Of a stretch of 64,000 nucleotides of DNA, positions 21,501 through 31,829 are shown in pieces; position 1 is the stretch's first letter; each line of letters starts with the position of its first letter. Location: the NCBI GenBank assembly GCA_023014485.1, contig JAJOZX010005629.1, forward strand, positions 213,501-277,500. Reading direction: 5' to 3'. Source of the DNA: Bathynomus jamesi (Eukaryota; Arthropoda; Malacostraca; Isopoda; Cirolanidae). The position numbers and the translations under genes were made by a program. A model generated the notes under the pieces. The model saw nothing but the letters and a program-made list of their open reading frames with translations. It had not been told where the DNA came from and did not search any database.

Positions 21501-21718
21501 TTCAGATAATGCTCACTATTGCAATTTCAATTGCCAGCTGTGAGCGATCTTTCAGCAAGTTAACATTGATCTTATCATATTTGAGAGCTTCAATGGGCCA
21601 AGAAAGACTTTCTGCTTTAGCCTTGCTCAGCATTGAACGTGAGGAAACTGAAATAACAAATTTTGATGACATTATTGATAAGTTTGCATCAGCAAACGTA
21701 AGAAAAATACATGTTTAG
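18532..21718 (+). pseudogene. hAT transposase with TTF-type zinc finger, DUF4371-like core and hATC domain
   Basis: The basic N-terminus MKRTLTIPKSLKKKLSGAEG is followed by a stop at 18742. From 18928 a TTF-type finger region reads FCFCCLLFS and HWKAPERLSTHENAKNH. A stop lies near 19373. The core has LMFDSTPDQ (first Asp), QCYDNAAVMAG (second Asp) and NCDNHSLNLVG (CxxH). The frame shifts near 20095. After the MITE the dimerisation domain reads ISIASCERSFSKL with catalytic Glu and ends RKIHV. It resembles ZMYM1/ZMYM5-like hAT transposases. Two stops, a frameshift and the MITE make it inactive. Confidence 0.85.
20861..21452. mobile_element. 592-bp palindromic MITE with hAT-like ends
   Basis: The element starts TAGGGTGGATCGATTTTACA and its right end mirrors this. 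It is flanked on both sides by TTGTTCAG, an exact 8-bp duplication. The two 296-bp halves are inverted copies that meet at AATATT (centre 21156.5) with no spacer; I see about five mismatches. The first 11 bases equal those of hL1, and the next part resembles hL4. It is a non-autonomous relative of the hAT-like group, inserted in the hAT transposase gene. Confidence 0.93.
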
Positions 21719-22337
21719 TGTGAAGTTCCAAATTATTCATTAAAAGAGCCAAAAATAATAGGTGAAAACAAGGCATTTCTTTTAAAGTACCATATAATTG
21801 GAATGATTTTGGTCAGTATCTAATATTCTAATTGCTAATTCTGCTATCGGTAATTCAGTAAAATTCAAGAAAACATCAAAGTGTATTCTCATGAAAAGTT
21901 ATGCCTCTCCTTGTACATATATTAATTGTTTCTGTTGTAATTCGGCAAATAATTAACCATACTTTGGTCCTATAAAATTAAATTGTATTAATAGAAATTT
22001 AATATCAACCTTAATAGTAAATATACGCGGTTATGTATATGGATAGAAAAACATTAAAGTATAAACTGTAAAAATAATTTTTATGAATTGTACTTTCATT
22101 TCATTTCAATTTATTTTTACATATTTTTGTACAGTTTTATATGTATATAACCGTTTTTCATTTTCATTTGTCATAAAATAAACTTCTTCTTAAAAGTATA
22201 TTTTGTTAGCGGTATTATTACGAGTAACCAGTTTGAGTACCATTATAAGAATTCAGCCAGAATTTTAAAGAACACTGGTTTCAAGGGCGCCATTTATTGA
22301 TTTGCCATGGGCGCAATCAACCGTAGTTACGCCTCTG

Positions 22338-22619
22338 GGTAGAGATTATAGAATTCATTTCCAGCACACACGCACACACACACACACACACACATTCAAA
22401 GTTAAAATATACGCCCAGTTTAAATACGTAACGTACTTATTTATTTAAAGTACACAAAATAAATACACATTCAATAATGAGTAAAAACTCTAAAACAAAT
22501 TATAAAAACTTTAAGAAAGGTAACAAAATATGTACTTCGTTTATTCATTCCGCATAGGAAGCCAAAGGGGACAGTCAGGCAACTTATATCGTTTCCTGTA
22601 GGTGGTACGACTAGAGGTG
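22338..22619. other. spacer with short (CA)n run
   Basis: CACACACA run at 22366-22394, otherwise AT-rich. No gene is seen. Confidence 0.6.
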
Positions 22620-22875
22620 TGCAAAGTACTGAAATTTGTTACTGTTATTAAAGAACAAGTAATTTGACAATTTCGATGTATTGCCTTTATTTAAAGGTTT
22701 GGAACTTCCCAACTCCCCTATCCTCCTTTGCAGGCCTCTGCGCATCTTTTTCTGGAATGTTGCAAATGTCGCATGCATTGTTGCAAGGCTATGTTGCAAC
22801 ATGTTGTAATGTTGCATTACAATTGCATTGCACTCGACATTTTTTAGTCCATACTACTAATCTGAATCAAATTTA
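22620..22875 (+). repeat. GC-rich interspersed repeat, copy 3 (partial)
   Basis: It shares the TGTTGCAA modules and the terminal ATTGCACTCGACATTTTTTA...CATACTACT block with the copies at 5190, 12010 and 29255. It lacks the G-rich and CCAACTGGCTGAT parts. Confidence 0.55.
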
Positions 22876-22999
22876 TTATACACATTGAGATTGAGAGAGA
22901 ACCAGAGAAGTTTTCAGTAACACACTTGCCCCTCCTATTCTTCCCATATGATGTTTCGATGGATTTTTGCTGTGAAAGGTGCAGCAGGAATTATATATA

Positions 23000-24290
23000 C
23001 ATATATATATTCATAAGTATTCGTACAGAGAAATATGTCAGTTATATTCATCACATGCATAGGAGAGTTATTTAAAGTTTACTGTTCGTTTGTAAAAATT
23101 TAACAAAAAATAATTTAACTCCAATATACGAGTATAATGTTATTCTTTCAGGGAGAAAATGTTAAAATGCAAATTTTTCGTACATTTATTTACATAACTA
23201 TTAACACTTTGTATGGTCATCTTAGGCTTGAAGAATTTAAATTTTTTATCAGCATTTGGCTGTTTATTGATTGAAGACTGGGCAATTCTGAATTCTAGAA
23301 TTTTCTCTATAAATTTTCATAGAAGACGAATGACTGTACAAGCCATTAGTAAGCAATAGGTTGTCGTGCTAAAGAGCTTTCCGCAGATCTTAAGAGATCT
23401 GTTACTGCTGTACACCAGTCTGGAAAGAGTTATAGAAAGATAGGAAATGAACTTCGAATTCCATTTACGACGGTTGCTACTGTTATAAAGAAATGGAAAG
23501 GCGGCTTTGGAACAATCAAAACTCTACCAAAATGTGGACGACCTTGCAACATTTTAGAACGTACAGCTTGACGGATTGAAAGAATGGCTGCTTCGAATCC
23601 ACGAGTAACTGAAGTTGTTATTTGCTAAACATTAAGACTGCATGGAAAAGCTGCTACGAACAGCACACAGAGAAACTCGTTTAAAGTCCGTCAAGGATCA
23701 TCAAAACCATGGATTTCCATTCTGGAAGAAAGTTCTCTGGACAGACGAGACCAAAATTGAATTATTCTGAAACGACAAACAACAGAATGTTTGTCGAAAT
23801 TCAAATACTGCAACCAAGGGAAAAACATTCTTCCTTCAGTTAAACATGGTGTTGGTACTTTGCTTCTCTGGGGATGCTTTATGCTTCTGGTCAAGGAAAG
23901 CTTGTGCCTGATATCAGTAGAATTTTGAATTCGAAGGAATATCAGAAACTTTTAGAAAAAATGTATTGCCTTCAGTTTGGGAGTTACGAATGGATCGCAG
24001 TTGGGTACTGCAACAAGATAATGACCGAAAACGTAAAAGTTAGAGCACCTTGAAATGGCTTGCACAAAAGCATTTCAAGCTTCTCGAGTGGCCCAGCCAA
24101 AACCGAGATCTCAATTTAATTGAGGATTTATGGTTTGATTTCAGAAAATATGTCCACAAGAAAAACCCTTCGAATCTGAATGAATTGCAATAACTCTCTT
24201 TAGAAGAACGGGCTAAAATGTCAACATAGTACTAAAGCTAAGGACGAATATAACTGAACTATTTCTCTGTGCCAATCTTATTAGAACCAC

Positions 24291-24292
<2 letters not shown>
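23000..24292 (+). mobile_element. degraded Tc1-like transposon
   Basis: The right end, read inverted, is CAGTGGTTCTAATAAGATTG; it shares CAGAGAAATA(TG)TCAGTTATATTC with the left end near 23025. The left-most bases are lost in a TA tract. Plus-strand transposase remnants include SADLRDRI-like, SGKSYRKIGNELRIPF, KVLWTDETKIELF (first Asp), VLQQDNDRKRKS (second Asp) and LIEDLWFDF (Glu). Many stops and frameshifts are present. This is an old copy. Confidence 0.8.

Positions 24293-24354
<62 letters not shown>
24293..24354. repeat. (TG)n/(TA)n compound microsatellite
   Basis: Tract lies exactly between the Tc1 relic and the mariner terminus. Confidence 0.9.
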
Positions 24355-24358
<4 letters not shown>

Positions 24359-25612
24359 AGGGTAATTCAATAAGTATTCGCACTTTTTATTTTCACATCT
24401 GATAGATTATAAACACATCATTTCTCAACATAGTCTCCCTGTTTCTCAATACACTTAGTCCAGCGATCTACAAGCTTCCTAATGCCATCACAAAAGAATG
24501 TTTTGGGCTGTGTGCGTAGCCAGTCATACACAGTAGCGAGTAGCGTCATTGGGCAAAATGTAACGGATCAAGAGGCACATTTCAGGTTTTGTACAATTGA
24601 CCTCCCTAAATTCAAAAATGAAAAAAAAAAATTTGTGACAAGTGCAACACCTCCTTTTTCGCATGTGAAAATTGCTAGTTACCAATAACTTTTGGACACT
24701 TGCTTTCCTAGGGTTTGGGCTATCATTTGAACCCTTACAATGTACTGCTTTTCAGGAAAAATAGAAAAATTTATTTTTGGAATAAACATATACACTGTAG
24801 GTAGGTAGGTAAGTAGGTAAGTAGACTAGATAGTTTTATTTAGTAAATGATACATTACAATCTTGTTTAGTTTTGAATGACGGCATAAAGTCACGGGATT
24901 TAAGTACTGCTCTAATGTAACCATCTCTTGAATCCTTTCCATACACTGCCCCAGACGCTTCAGTTACCATCCTAACACAGCGTTCTACACCTTGGGAGTG
25001 ACATGGTATCCGGACAACCAGGGGCTTTTCAGTGATCTTATCGAGTTGTTCGACAGGGAACTGCTTCGTAAGTGGTGGTTCTATTGTGCACTCCTCCACT
25101 GGTGGAAGTAAATCTTTCAAATTCTGAGCACTTTGTTTGATCTTTGGTTGCCGAAATTCTCTGACTTGCTGTTGAGCAGGTTTGGGAGCTCGTCGAATGG
25201 TCTTGATTACATCGATGGCCAATTTCCGGTTTGCTTGATCTGCATCTGCAAGCATTGCCAGTAGAACATTTTCAGGGTGAGCCCATTATGCATTTCTTTG
25301 GATCACAGGCCATGTGACAGTCTTGCTAGCTGGTGGCAGTAATCGTAGCAGCTTGATTTCTTCCAAGAAATGTTTTTGGCCATCTGTGCACCTTGGATGG
25401 CACTTGATGCTAAACCACATGGGTCCATAGTGGCACACGACAAACTGTGTGAGTGAATACAGTTCATCACTTGGCTGCGCCATCGCTACATATAGCCGAC
25501 AAATTCTGCTGGCAGTTGTAACCCATCTTGCATGGGAGATTGGTCCAGGCTTCTATCGTAGAAGATCTTCATTAATGACACCAGTCCTTATCGCTTTCAT
25601 CATGCTGTAGAG

Positions 25613-27137
25613 TAGGGCGGCTCGTTTTTACACTTTTTTTCGATATTTGATTGGGGGTAGTGCGGAAAAGTTGCGATTTGGAGAGAAAATAAAGTGTGTA
25701 AAATTTTTTTGATCTACGTCAATACCTTCCGGTGGCAGCGAGTCCTTAAAAATCGAAAAATAGGTCTAAAAACACATAAAAATACGATATTTGAAAAAAA
25801 AATTCATAATTATATTTGTGAGTATTTTTGAACGGGGTAGATTGGAGAATGGTTTTAAAGACTTACAAAATAAACAATAAAAATTTCAGCACAATCTGTT
25901 AATAACTTCCGGTGGCGTCTTAGCCGTTAAAGTTGTTGTGTGTCACGTGTGGCGAGAGGTTGTGTTATAACTTGTTCATCAACCGTGGTATATCACCATG
26001 TACGCTGATCTTCTAAAAATGTTCTTTCATTTGGGGGCACTTTTTTTTCTTTACAGCAAAAACAAGAATTCCAATTACCACATTTACAAGAAGCAATATC
26101 AAATAGTTGTTCCGAATGTTCCTGAAATGACTTCAATTTACTTTTGTAACTTTCAGAATTCCTTTTTAGTTTACCTGTTTTAAGTAAGGTCTTGTACTTA
26201 TTATGATAGTTTTTGAGCATATCATGTATTCTTTTCCTTGATAAAGTTGGGATTGAAGCTGTGAGCCATATCTCTTGAAGTTTGGAAATGATGTCATTCG
26301 CAATAATCTGGAATGGAGGATCTTGGCCTGTCGTTTTTCTGTTGTTCCGGTGCCAGAGATAAGCTCTTAGCACATCTCCATAAGTAGGTAGAACATTATT
26401 AACAAAATCTGCTGGTTGACCGATGCTATGGCATTTTGCTAACGTTCTGTTTACTTTTGAAGGTTTCTTTTCAGACATTATAAATCTATTTACGATATTT
26501 ACCAACTAACTGCGGGTAAATGGTGATATACCACGGTTGATGAACAAGTTATAACACAACCTCTCGCCACACGTGACACACAACAACTGACAACGTCGCT
26601 TCCTTTCCCAGCTTATATAGGGTAGGGAACGGAGGATGTAGCAGTGTGCAGTGTGCAATGCACAGTGTGCATTTTATATAATGTTCATTGTTCAATGACT
26701 GCTATTAATTTATTCAAGCCTATAATAGTGTTCTCAGGGTTGTTTGCACAGAAATATACCGGAATTAACATTTGTATAACATCTTGTTAAAACTTGCTTT
26801 AAATCAATATTTTGGATATTTTAACGGCTAAGACGCCACCGGAAGTTATTAACAGATTGTGCTGAAATTTTTATTGTTTATTTTGTAAGTCTTTAAAACC
26901 ATTTTCCAATCTACCCCGTTCAAAAATACTCACAAATATAATTATGAATATTTTTTTCAAATATCGTATTTTTATGTGTTTTTAGACCTATTTTTCGATT
27001 TTTAAGGACTCGCTGCCACCGGAAGGTATTGACGTAGATCAAAAAAATTTTACACACTTTATTTTCTCTCCAAATCGCAACTTTTCCGCACTACCCCCAA
27101 TCAAATATCGAAAAAAGTGTAAAAACGAGCCGCCCTA
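25613..27137 (-). mobile_element. hAT-like deletion derivative hL4, nested in hL3
   Basis: Ends TAGGGCGGCTCGTTTTTACA (25613) and the mirror closing at 27137. Exact 8-bp duplication CTGTAGAG at 25605-25612 and 27138-27145. Terminal inverted repeats are about 318 bp (25613-25931 and 26822-27137). A second inverted pair of about 67 bp lies inside (25932-25998 and 26522-26588). Only the first part of the transposase remains, so it would need a partner to move. It landed in the coding region of its own relative. Confidence 0.93.
25993..26478 (-). pseudogene. N-terminal fragment of hAT-like transposase (hL4)
   Basis: From MSEKKPSKVNRTL the frame has LPTYGDVLRAYLW, then SIPTLSRKRIHDMLKNY, LFDIASCKC, NSCFCCKEKKVPP and TFLEDQRTW. 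It then ends where the inner inverted repeat begins. These blocks match hL3, hL5 and hL6 in order. The CxC and CxCC cysteines suggest a metal-binding N-terminal domain. All catalytic parts are deleted. The surviving frame is open over 160 codons, so the loss may be recent or the fragment may be kept. Confidence 0.8.
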
Positions 27138-29254
27138 CTGTAGAGGTAGGCTTGGTCACGACTCAATTCAGTAAGGTCAACATCCGGGAGAGTGTGGCCA
27201 TCAGCAATACATTGAATTCCTCTAGAGGAAAGTGGCAAACTTTCACATGTGGCCAAAGCTTTGCCAATTGGTCCTTTCCATTGAGTTGCAGATTCTGTTG
27301 GGCCGATGAGTTCCTTGCACAAGTGGCGCAGTGGGAGTTCATTTAAATGCAGACTACAGATGAACCAGTGCAAAGGGCGACCCAGGCGGCACTCTAGCAG
27401 GTGTATTGCTCCACTTCTGTGCCCTGTGTTTGTGGCTGTGCTGTCGGCTCCCACTGCAATTATCTTGTCTGCAATACCCATTTCTTCAATCGCATTTTGA
27501 AGTCCATCCGCAATGACAGTGCCAGTTTCTCGTTCCAGTGTCAGATGGCTTAGATAGAAGGTTCCAGGCTCTCCGACCAGCACATAGTGGTCCTCAACTT
27601 TCTTTGTGCTGTACCATTTGTTCCCCTTTTTCTCTTTGACAAGTATCATGTCTTTCCGCCCATCAAATAATAAAGCAGTGACTTCCACATCGTGGTAAGT
27701 TACTGCTTCCTTCAGATCCCTCCGTACCTTCTGCCGTGTTCTCCATACTTTGTGGTGGTCAATTACGTTTATCTGATCATCAGAACTAATGATGCCATAG
27801 TCAACCAATGTTGCAGTGCTGATAGCTGCAGCAGCCCTGTTCGATACACCATACCGGTCAGCTTCCAAAGCAACAGTAGGAATCGGTGTGATGTTCCTGT
27901 CCTCCTGGGCACTATCACCCATCCACTCATCACCAACACTTTCACCATTGGAGTCTGCTTCTGCTTGAGCTGATTCGACCACATCTGCAGAGGATGCTAC
28001 CTCTTGCCGTTCCGTTTTTCTTCTATTCTCTTCTTGTCTTTTTGCATCCGATCCTCTCTTGACTTCCTTCTCTCCATCATCTGAGTCACATTCGTATTCA
28101 CCCGACTGATCTGCATGATCCGCGTGGTTTTCTGGTCTATCAGAAAGGCATGCTCTCGTCGTGGAACTTTCATTTCTTTTAAACAGTGGCATGCAGACAG
28201 ATCATCGCATTGGCAGACAGCTATGTCAAACAATTGATTCAGGTTTTCCTCGAACTTCTTGGTTTTTGTGGCCTGCTTGCCTTGCTTCGATGCTTGTGAG
28301 CCTTTTTCCATCAATCGGAGCAGCTTGGTCTTCACATTCTTGATTGGCTGTGATGGAATGTTAGCACGATTCCAAAGGTCAATGAGTGTTTGGCATACCT
28401 CCGGAAGAATCTCCCTGTTGCTGGTGTACTTGTTCTCCTTCAAGAAGAGGAAATGCCTTGCAACTTGTATACGGGTTGGAAGTTCAGAGAGAGGAAGCTC
28501 TGATAGTGGAGAACCAAAGACAATGTAGCTGGCAGATCCCCGTGTTCTTTGCGTGCTCATTGTACCAGCAATACTCAACAAGTATCACACAGGAACACTG
28601 AAACAAAAACACAAACGTATAAATAAAAAATATATATGATTATGAGTATATATATATAAAGCTTGGTTTATTGGTAAACAATAAGTTTACCAATATACCC
28701 TAAGACATACTGTATAACAAACTTATAAACAATGTAAAACAACAAAACAAAGAAATGTGTATAATGTATATATCACAAAACGCACCTTTCGTTAGTACCT
28801 TGGGGTTTTTGAACACCCCATCCACAGAAAAAACACTTGGTTCTCTCAAGCGAGCTAGCGTAGAACTAAGAAAGCTGCCAGAAGTACCATGTCAGTCAGT
28901 GTTGCCAACTGTAATTAACAAGAATTTTGTATTTTTTACATGCGAAAAAGGTGGTGTTCTGCTTGTTGCAGAAAATTTTTGATTTCTTTTCTGAATTCAG
29001 CAAGGTTGATTGTACAAAACCTGAAATGTGCCTCCAGATCGCTCATGACGCTACACGCTAATGCACAGCCTCCTTCAGGGGTCATCATCGCCTTTGATTT
29101 GCTGACCTCTCAAAGCGTCTTTTGGTGATCCAAACGGGTAAAAATCCGAAGGTGCCAGGTCTGGACTGTAGGCTGGATGGTCGAGATCTTCAAATTTAAG
29201 TTTTTGAAGGTATTTCCTAGTCTGTGCAGGGGTATGAGGGCGCGCATTGTCGTG

Positions 29255-29745
29255 AGTAGTATGACCGCAAAATGGACGAGTGCAATGCAATTGCAAATGT
29301 TGCACAATGTTTCAACAGTGCCACCCCTACCGCCACAGTGCCAAACCCCCACCCCCTTGTTGCAAGGAAACCCCATAGTGTCGACCCCCCATGTTGCAAG
29401 GCACCCCCGAAATGGGGTTGCAACAAGGGGTATGCAACTTCGAGGCGGATTTATCCCCCAAGCTGCAATGAACCCTTTGGGGTGTGTGCAACTTGAAGGC
29501 ATCCCCCAAGCTGCACTGAACCCCCCAAAGGGGGAGACCTAGCATAAGAGAGAGAAGATTGGAGAGAGGTGTTCGCCCAGCAGCTGCCAGGCGCATATTA
29601 AGACTTCAGCTGAGCCGCCTTTGTCTTATAGGGCCCCTAATCAGCCAGTTGGCATCATCAGCCAGTGCCTCCAGGCATCATCAGCCAGTTGGCTTAATCA
29701 GCCAGTGCCCCGGGCATCATCAGCCAGTTGGCATAGTGTACACAC
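29255..29745 (-). repeat. GC-rich interspersed repeat, copy 4 (inverted)
   Basis: It begins AGTAGTATGACC next to the mariner break. It passes through GTTGCAA and CCCCC-rich modules, GAGGCGGATTTATCCCCC and the CAGCTGCCAGGCG block, and ends in repeated ATCAGCCAGTTGGC units near 29740. The last part is itself repeated three or four times. Order is the reverse complement of 5190-5745. Confidence 0.65.
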
Positions 29746-29784
29746 CCATCTATACGGTTTATGTGCGTTAAACTCTAAGGCGGG

Positions 29785-30125
29785 TTCGAGACCCGGTGCG
29801 GCCTTCCACGGTTGTTACCCAGGGTGTCCTAATGATCAGAAAAAATAAAAAAATTAGGTTCGAGACCCGTCGCGGCCTTCCACGGTTGCTACCCAGGGTG
29901 CCCTAATGATCAGAAAAAAAAGAGGAAAAAAATTGGGTTCGAGACCCGTCGCGGCCTTCCACGGTTGCTACCCAGGGAGGCCTAATGATCAGAAAAAAGA
30001 AACAAAATTGGGTTCGAGACCCGACGCGGCCTTCCACGGTTGCTACCCAGGGTGTCCTAATGATCAGAAAAAAAAATTGGGTTCGAAATCCGGCACGGCT
30101 GATAGTCAGGGCGACCTAATGATCC
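29785..30125 (+). repeat. tandem tRNA-like satellite, about five units
   Basis: A unit of roughly 65-80 bp is repeated: GGTTCGAGACCCG, GCGGCCTTCCACGGTTGCTA, CCCAGGGTGTCCTAATGATC and an A-rich spacer. GGTTCGAGACC is a near-ideal Pol III B box. Spacer length differs between units, mostly in the A run. The same parts occur in the 11750-11945 repeat. Confidence 0.8.
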
Positions 30126-30129
30126 ATGT

Positions 30130-30262
30130 TAAACTCTAAGGTGGAGTGTAAGCATCTTTCAACGGTTCGTAGGGCAGGACCCCGTTATTGCAACACTCGA
30201 TCATGTTCATTTCTCTCGACTCGTATGGGGAGGTTCCCGTTATTGCGACACTCGATCATGAA
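30130..30262. repeat. short direct duplication
   Basis: CCCGTTATTGCAACACTCGA at about 30181 recurs as CCCGTTATTGCGACACTCGA at about 30237. Confidence 0.7.
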
Positions 30263-30275
30263 GTTTATTTCCCTC

Positions 30276-30280
<5 letters not shown>

Positions 30281-30319
<39 letters not shown>

Positions 30320-30357
30320 TATACACTTCCCCGTCATATATTCAGGCTTACAACCTC

Positions 30358-30454
<97 letters not shown>
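30281..30454. repeat. compound (TA)n-(CT)n-(CA)n microsatellite
   Basis: TA run 30281-30314, CT run 30364-30397, CA run 30403-30453. Open frames here are repeat artefacts. Confidence 0.95.
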
Positions 30455-30456
<2 letters not shown>

Positions 30457-30544
30457 TACACGTCTTTGTCTTTAAATTTATTTAGTGTATCGCGGAAATT
30501 TTACAACGGCTACCTTCATGGGTAATTTATATCACCGTTTAAAG

Positions 30545-30780
30545 TAGGCCAAAGGTGGAGTGTAAAGATTCGAACAATTCGAACGGTAGCAAAGGCGAGC
30601 CAATATATGCAATTTTCCGGAAAAAAGTTTATATAAAAATTCTGAAAATTAGTAAAAGAAATGTACAAAAAATTTATAATCACATCAAACTGCATTAACT
30701 CAACCTCTGCCATTTCTCATATTTATTCTTTTAAATTATTTTATATTAATGTAAACCCTGTTAAGTCCTTCATATATATT
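30545..30780 (+). repeat. SINE-like body, forward copy
   Basis: It opens with AGGTGGAGTGTAAAG (tRNA-like head remnant). It continues with TTTTCCGGAAAAAAGTT and ATTCTTTTAAATTATTTTAT and ends CCTTCATATATATTCTCTCT. The same body is at 11310-11530 (inverted) and partly at 37076-37166. Confidence 0.6.
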
Positions 30781-31190
30781 CTCTCTCTCTCTCCACCCAT
30801 CCCTCTATCCCTCTATCCTTCCCTCTCTCTCTCTCTCATTAGACTTCATCGGAGGCGGACGTGTTGTGTGGTCTCTCCAGTATCTTTTCTTAATAGTGAC
30901 TAAGTAACAAAGTTTGATTGTATATTTGTTAGATAAGTATAATATTTATTTACTTTATTATTTTGATTAAGCCAAGCACTATTGTTTAATAATTAGAAAG
31001 TTTATTATTAATTAGACTTAATTTATTCCTTTTCCGGTTTTAACGAACATAATTCCATATTGTTTAAATTCTGTTTTTTCGGCTGAATTTCTCTGGGAAA
31101 GTTAACGTGAAATAAGTTTGCATTGTTTTAGACGGTCGTTACAGATTGCATTTTCAGACGAGTTACATACTAAGATTTGTATATTCGAGT
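30781..31190 (+). other. CT-rich tract and probable LINE 5' untranslated region
   Basis: CT-rich 30781-30838, then AT-rich sequence leading into the repeated 5' region of the CR1 LINE. The true 5' end is not visible. Confidence 0.4.
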
Positions 31191-31194
31191 CTAT

Positions 31195-31810
31195 TTCCGT
31201 TTCCGGTCTGTTACACGTGCTCTCGCAGGTCCATTTCCGGTCTGTAACACGTGCTCTCGCAGGTCCATTTCCCGCATTCACTACTTCTCTCCCACGATCC
31301 GTTATATAAATTAAAATAACATATTATATCATTTAAAGTAACATCATTCTGCATTGTTATAAACGGCACAGATCCCATTCAGTTCCGTATTCAATTCCAT
31401 TTCCGGTGTGAAACACGTGCCACTCGTCTGCGCGTATTTATTTCGTATTTCTGCATTCACCAATCCTCCCTCACTAATCAATATACTAATTAAAATAGCA
31501 TTGTATTATTTAAATTAATATCAGACTGCATTGTTACTAACGGCAACCCACAGGTTCCATTAAATTCTGTATTCAACTCAGTTTCCGGTCTGTAACACGT
31601 GTTTAATTCCGAACTCACCATTACCCCTCTCACCATTCGTTATATTAATTAAAGTAGCATATTGTATTATTAAAAGTAACGTATCGTATTATTTAAAAGG
31701 AACGTATCGTATTTTTTGAAGTAATATATTTTATTATTTACAAACATATCGTAACGTATCGTATTATTTAAAAGTAACATATTGTATTATTTAAATTAAC
31801 GTATCGTAAA
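31195..31810 (+). promoter_or_regulatory. repeated 5' untranslated region of the LINE with CACGTG E-boxes
   Basis: TTTCCGGTCTGTAACACGTG occurs, with small changes, near 31200, 31239, 31401 and 31583. Each carries CACGTG. The 31331-31500 and 31505-31670 stretches are about 170-bp units of the same design (CTGCATTGTTAT...ATTCAATTCC...CACCATTC). A run of AACGTATCGTATTATTTAAA motifs follows at 31675-31805. Repeated monomers of this sort act as internal promoters in other LINEs; that role here is inference. Confidence 0.5.
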
Positions 31811-31829
31811 GAAAAAAAAATGAGAAAAT

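Larger units (their letters stand above)
18263..22337 (+). mobile_element. hAT transposon split by a palindromic MITE
   Basis: Ends CAGTGGCGTGACTAGGGT (18263) and ...GTAGTTACGCCTCTG (22337) are imperfect inverted repeats. Flanks GGTAGAGG and GGTAGAGA are an 8-bp duplication with one difference. The element is 4075 bp including a 592-bp insertion at 20861-21452. CAGNGGCGT-type ends and 8-bp duplications are classic hAT. Confidence 0.9.
24836..28560 (-). pseudogene. hAT-like transposase of hL3, interrupted by hL4
   Basis: Start MSTQRTRGSA at 28560. The N-terminal domain carries SELPTRIQVARHFLF, LFDIAVCQC and CHCLKEMKVP, then LIDQKTTR. A shift of frame near 28000-28090 leads to an acidic linker and AAAAISTATLVDYG. 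The core reads LLFDGRKD (first Asp), AVGADSTATNTG (second Asp) and CSLHLNELPLRHL (CxxH). hL4 breaks it at LYS. Beyond the insertion come SHARWVTTA (Arg-Trp motif), PVIQRNA-stop and CHSQGVERCVRMVTEAS (catalytic Glu), then RDGYIRAVLKSR and the stop at 24836. Without hL4, one frameshift and a few stops it would be near full length. Confidence 0.8.
24534..29060 (-). mobile_element. hAT-like element hL3 inserted in a mariner, itself split by hL4
   Basis: The ends are TAGCGAGTAGCGTCATTGGG (24534) and, inverted from 29060, TAGCGTGTAGCGTCATGAGC. The repeats continue with GGCACATTTCAGGTTTTGTA in both arms to about 24650 and 28900. Target duplications are ATACACAG and ATGCACAG (one difference). Without hL4 the element is about 3.0 kb. 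The ends differ from the TAGGG type of its relatives, yet the protein is clearly the same family. Confidence 0.88.
24355..29254 (-). mobile_element. mariner (DD34D) element, split by hL3 and truncated
   Basis: The terminus CACGAGGGTAATTCAATAAG at 24355 opens a minus-strand mariner whose C-terminal codons read DWLRTQPKTFFCDGIRKLVD. The frame is broken at 24533 and resumes at 29061 with QIKGDDDP and, further 5', HDNARPHTPAQTRKYLQKL and SPDLAPSDFYPF. It stops at 29254 against the GC-rich repeat, so its 5' half is missing. It is the same family as 12967-15567. Confidence 0.88.

Noticed and set aside
29785..30125. CRISPR-like regular repeats
   Set aside because: Units are contiguous tRNA-like repeats with A-rich linkers, without unique spacers or cas genes, in a eukaryotic setting.
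30126..30485. Open frames of 95-119 codons
   Set aside because: Translations of TA, CT and CA runs (Tyr-Ile, Leu-Ser and Thr-His repeats).
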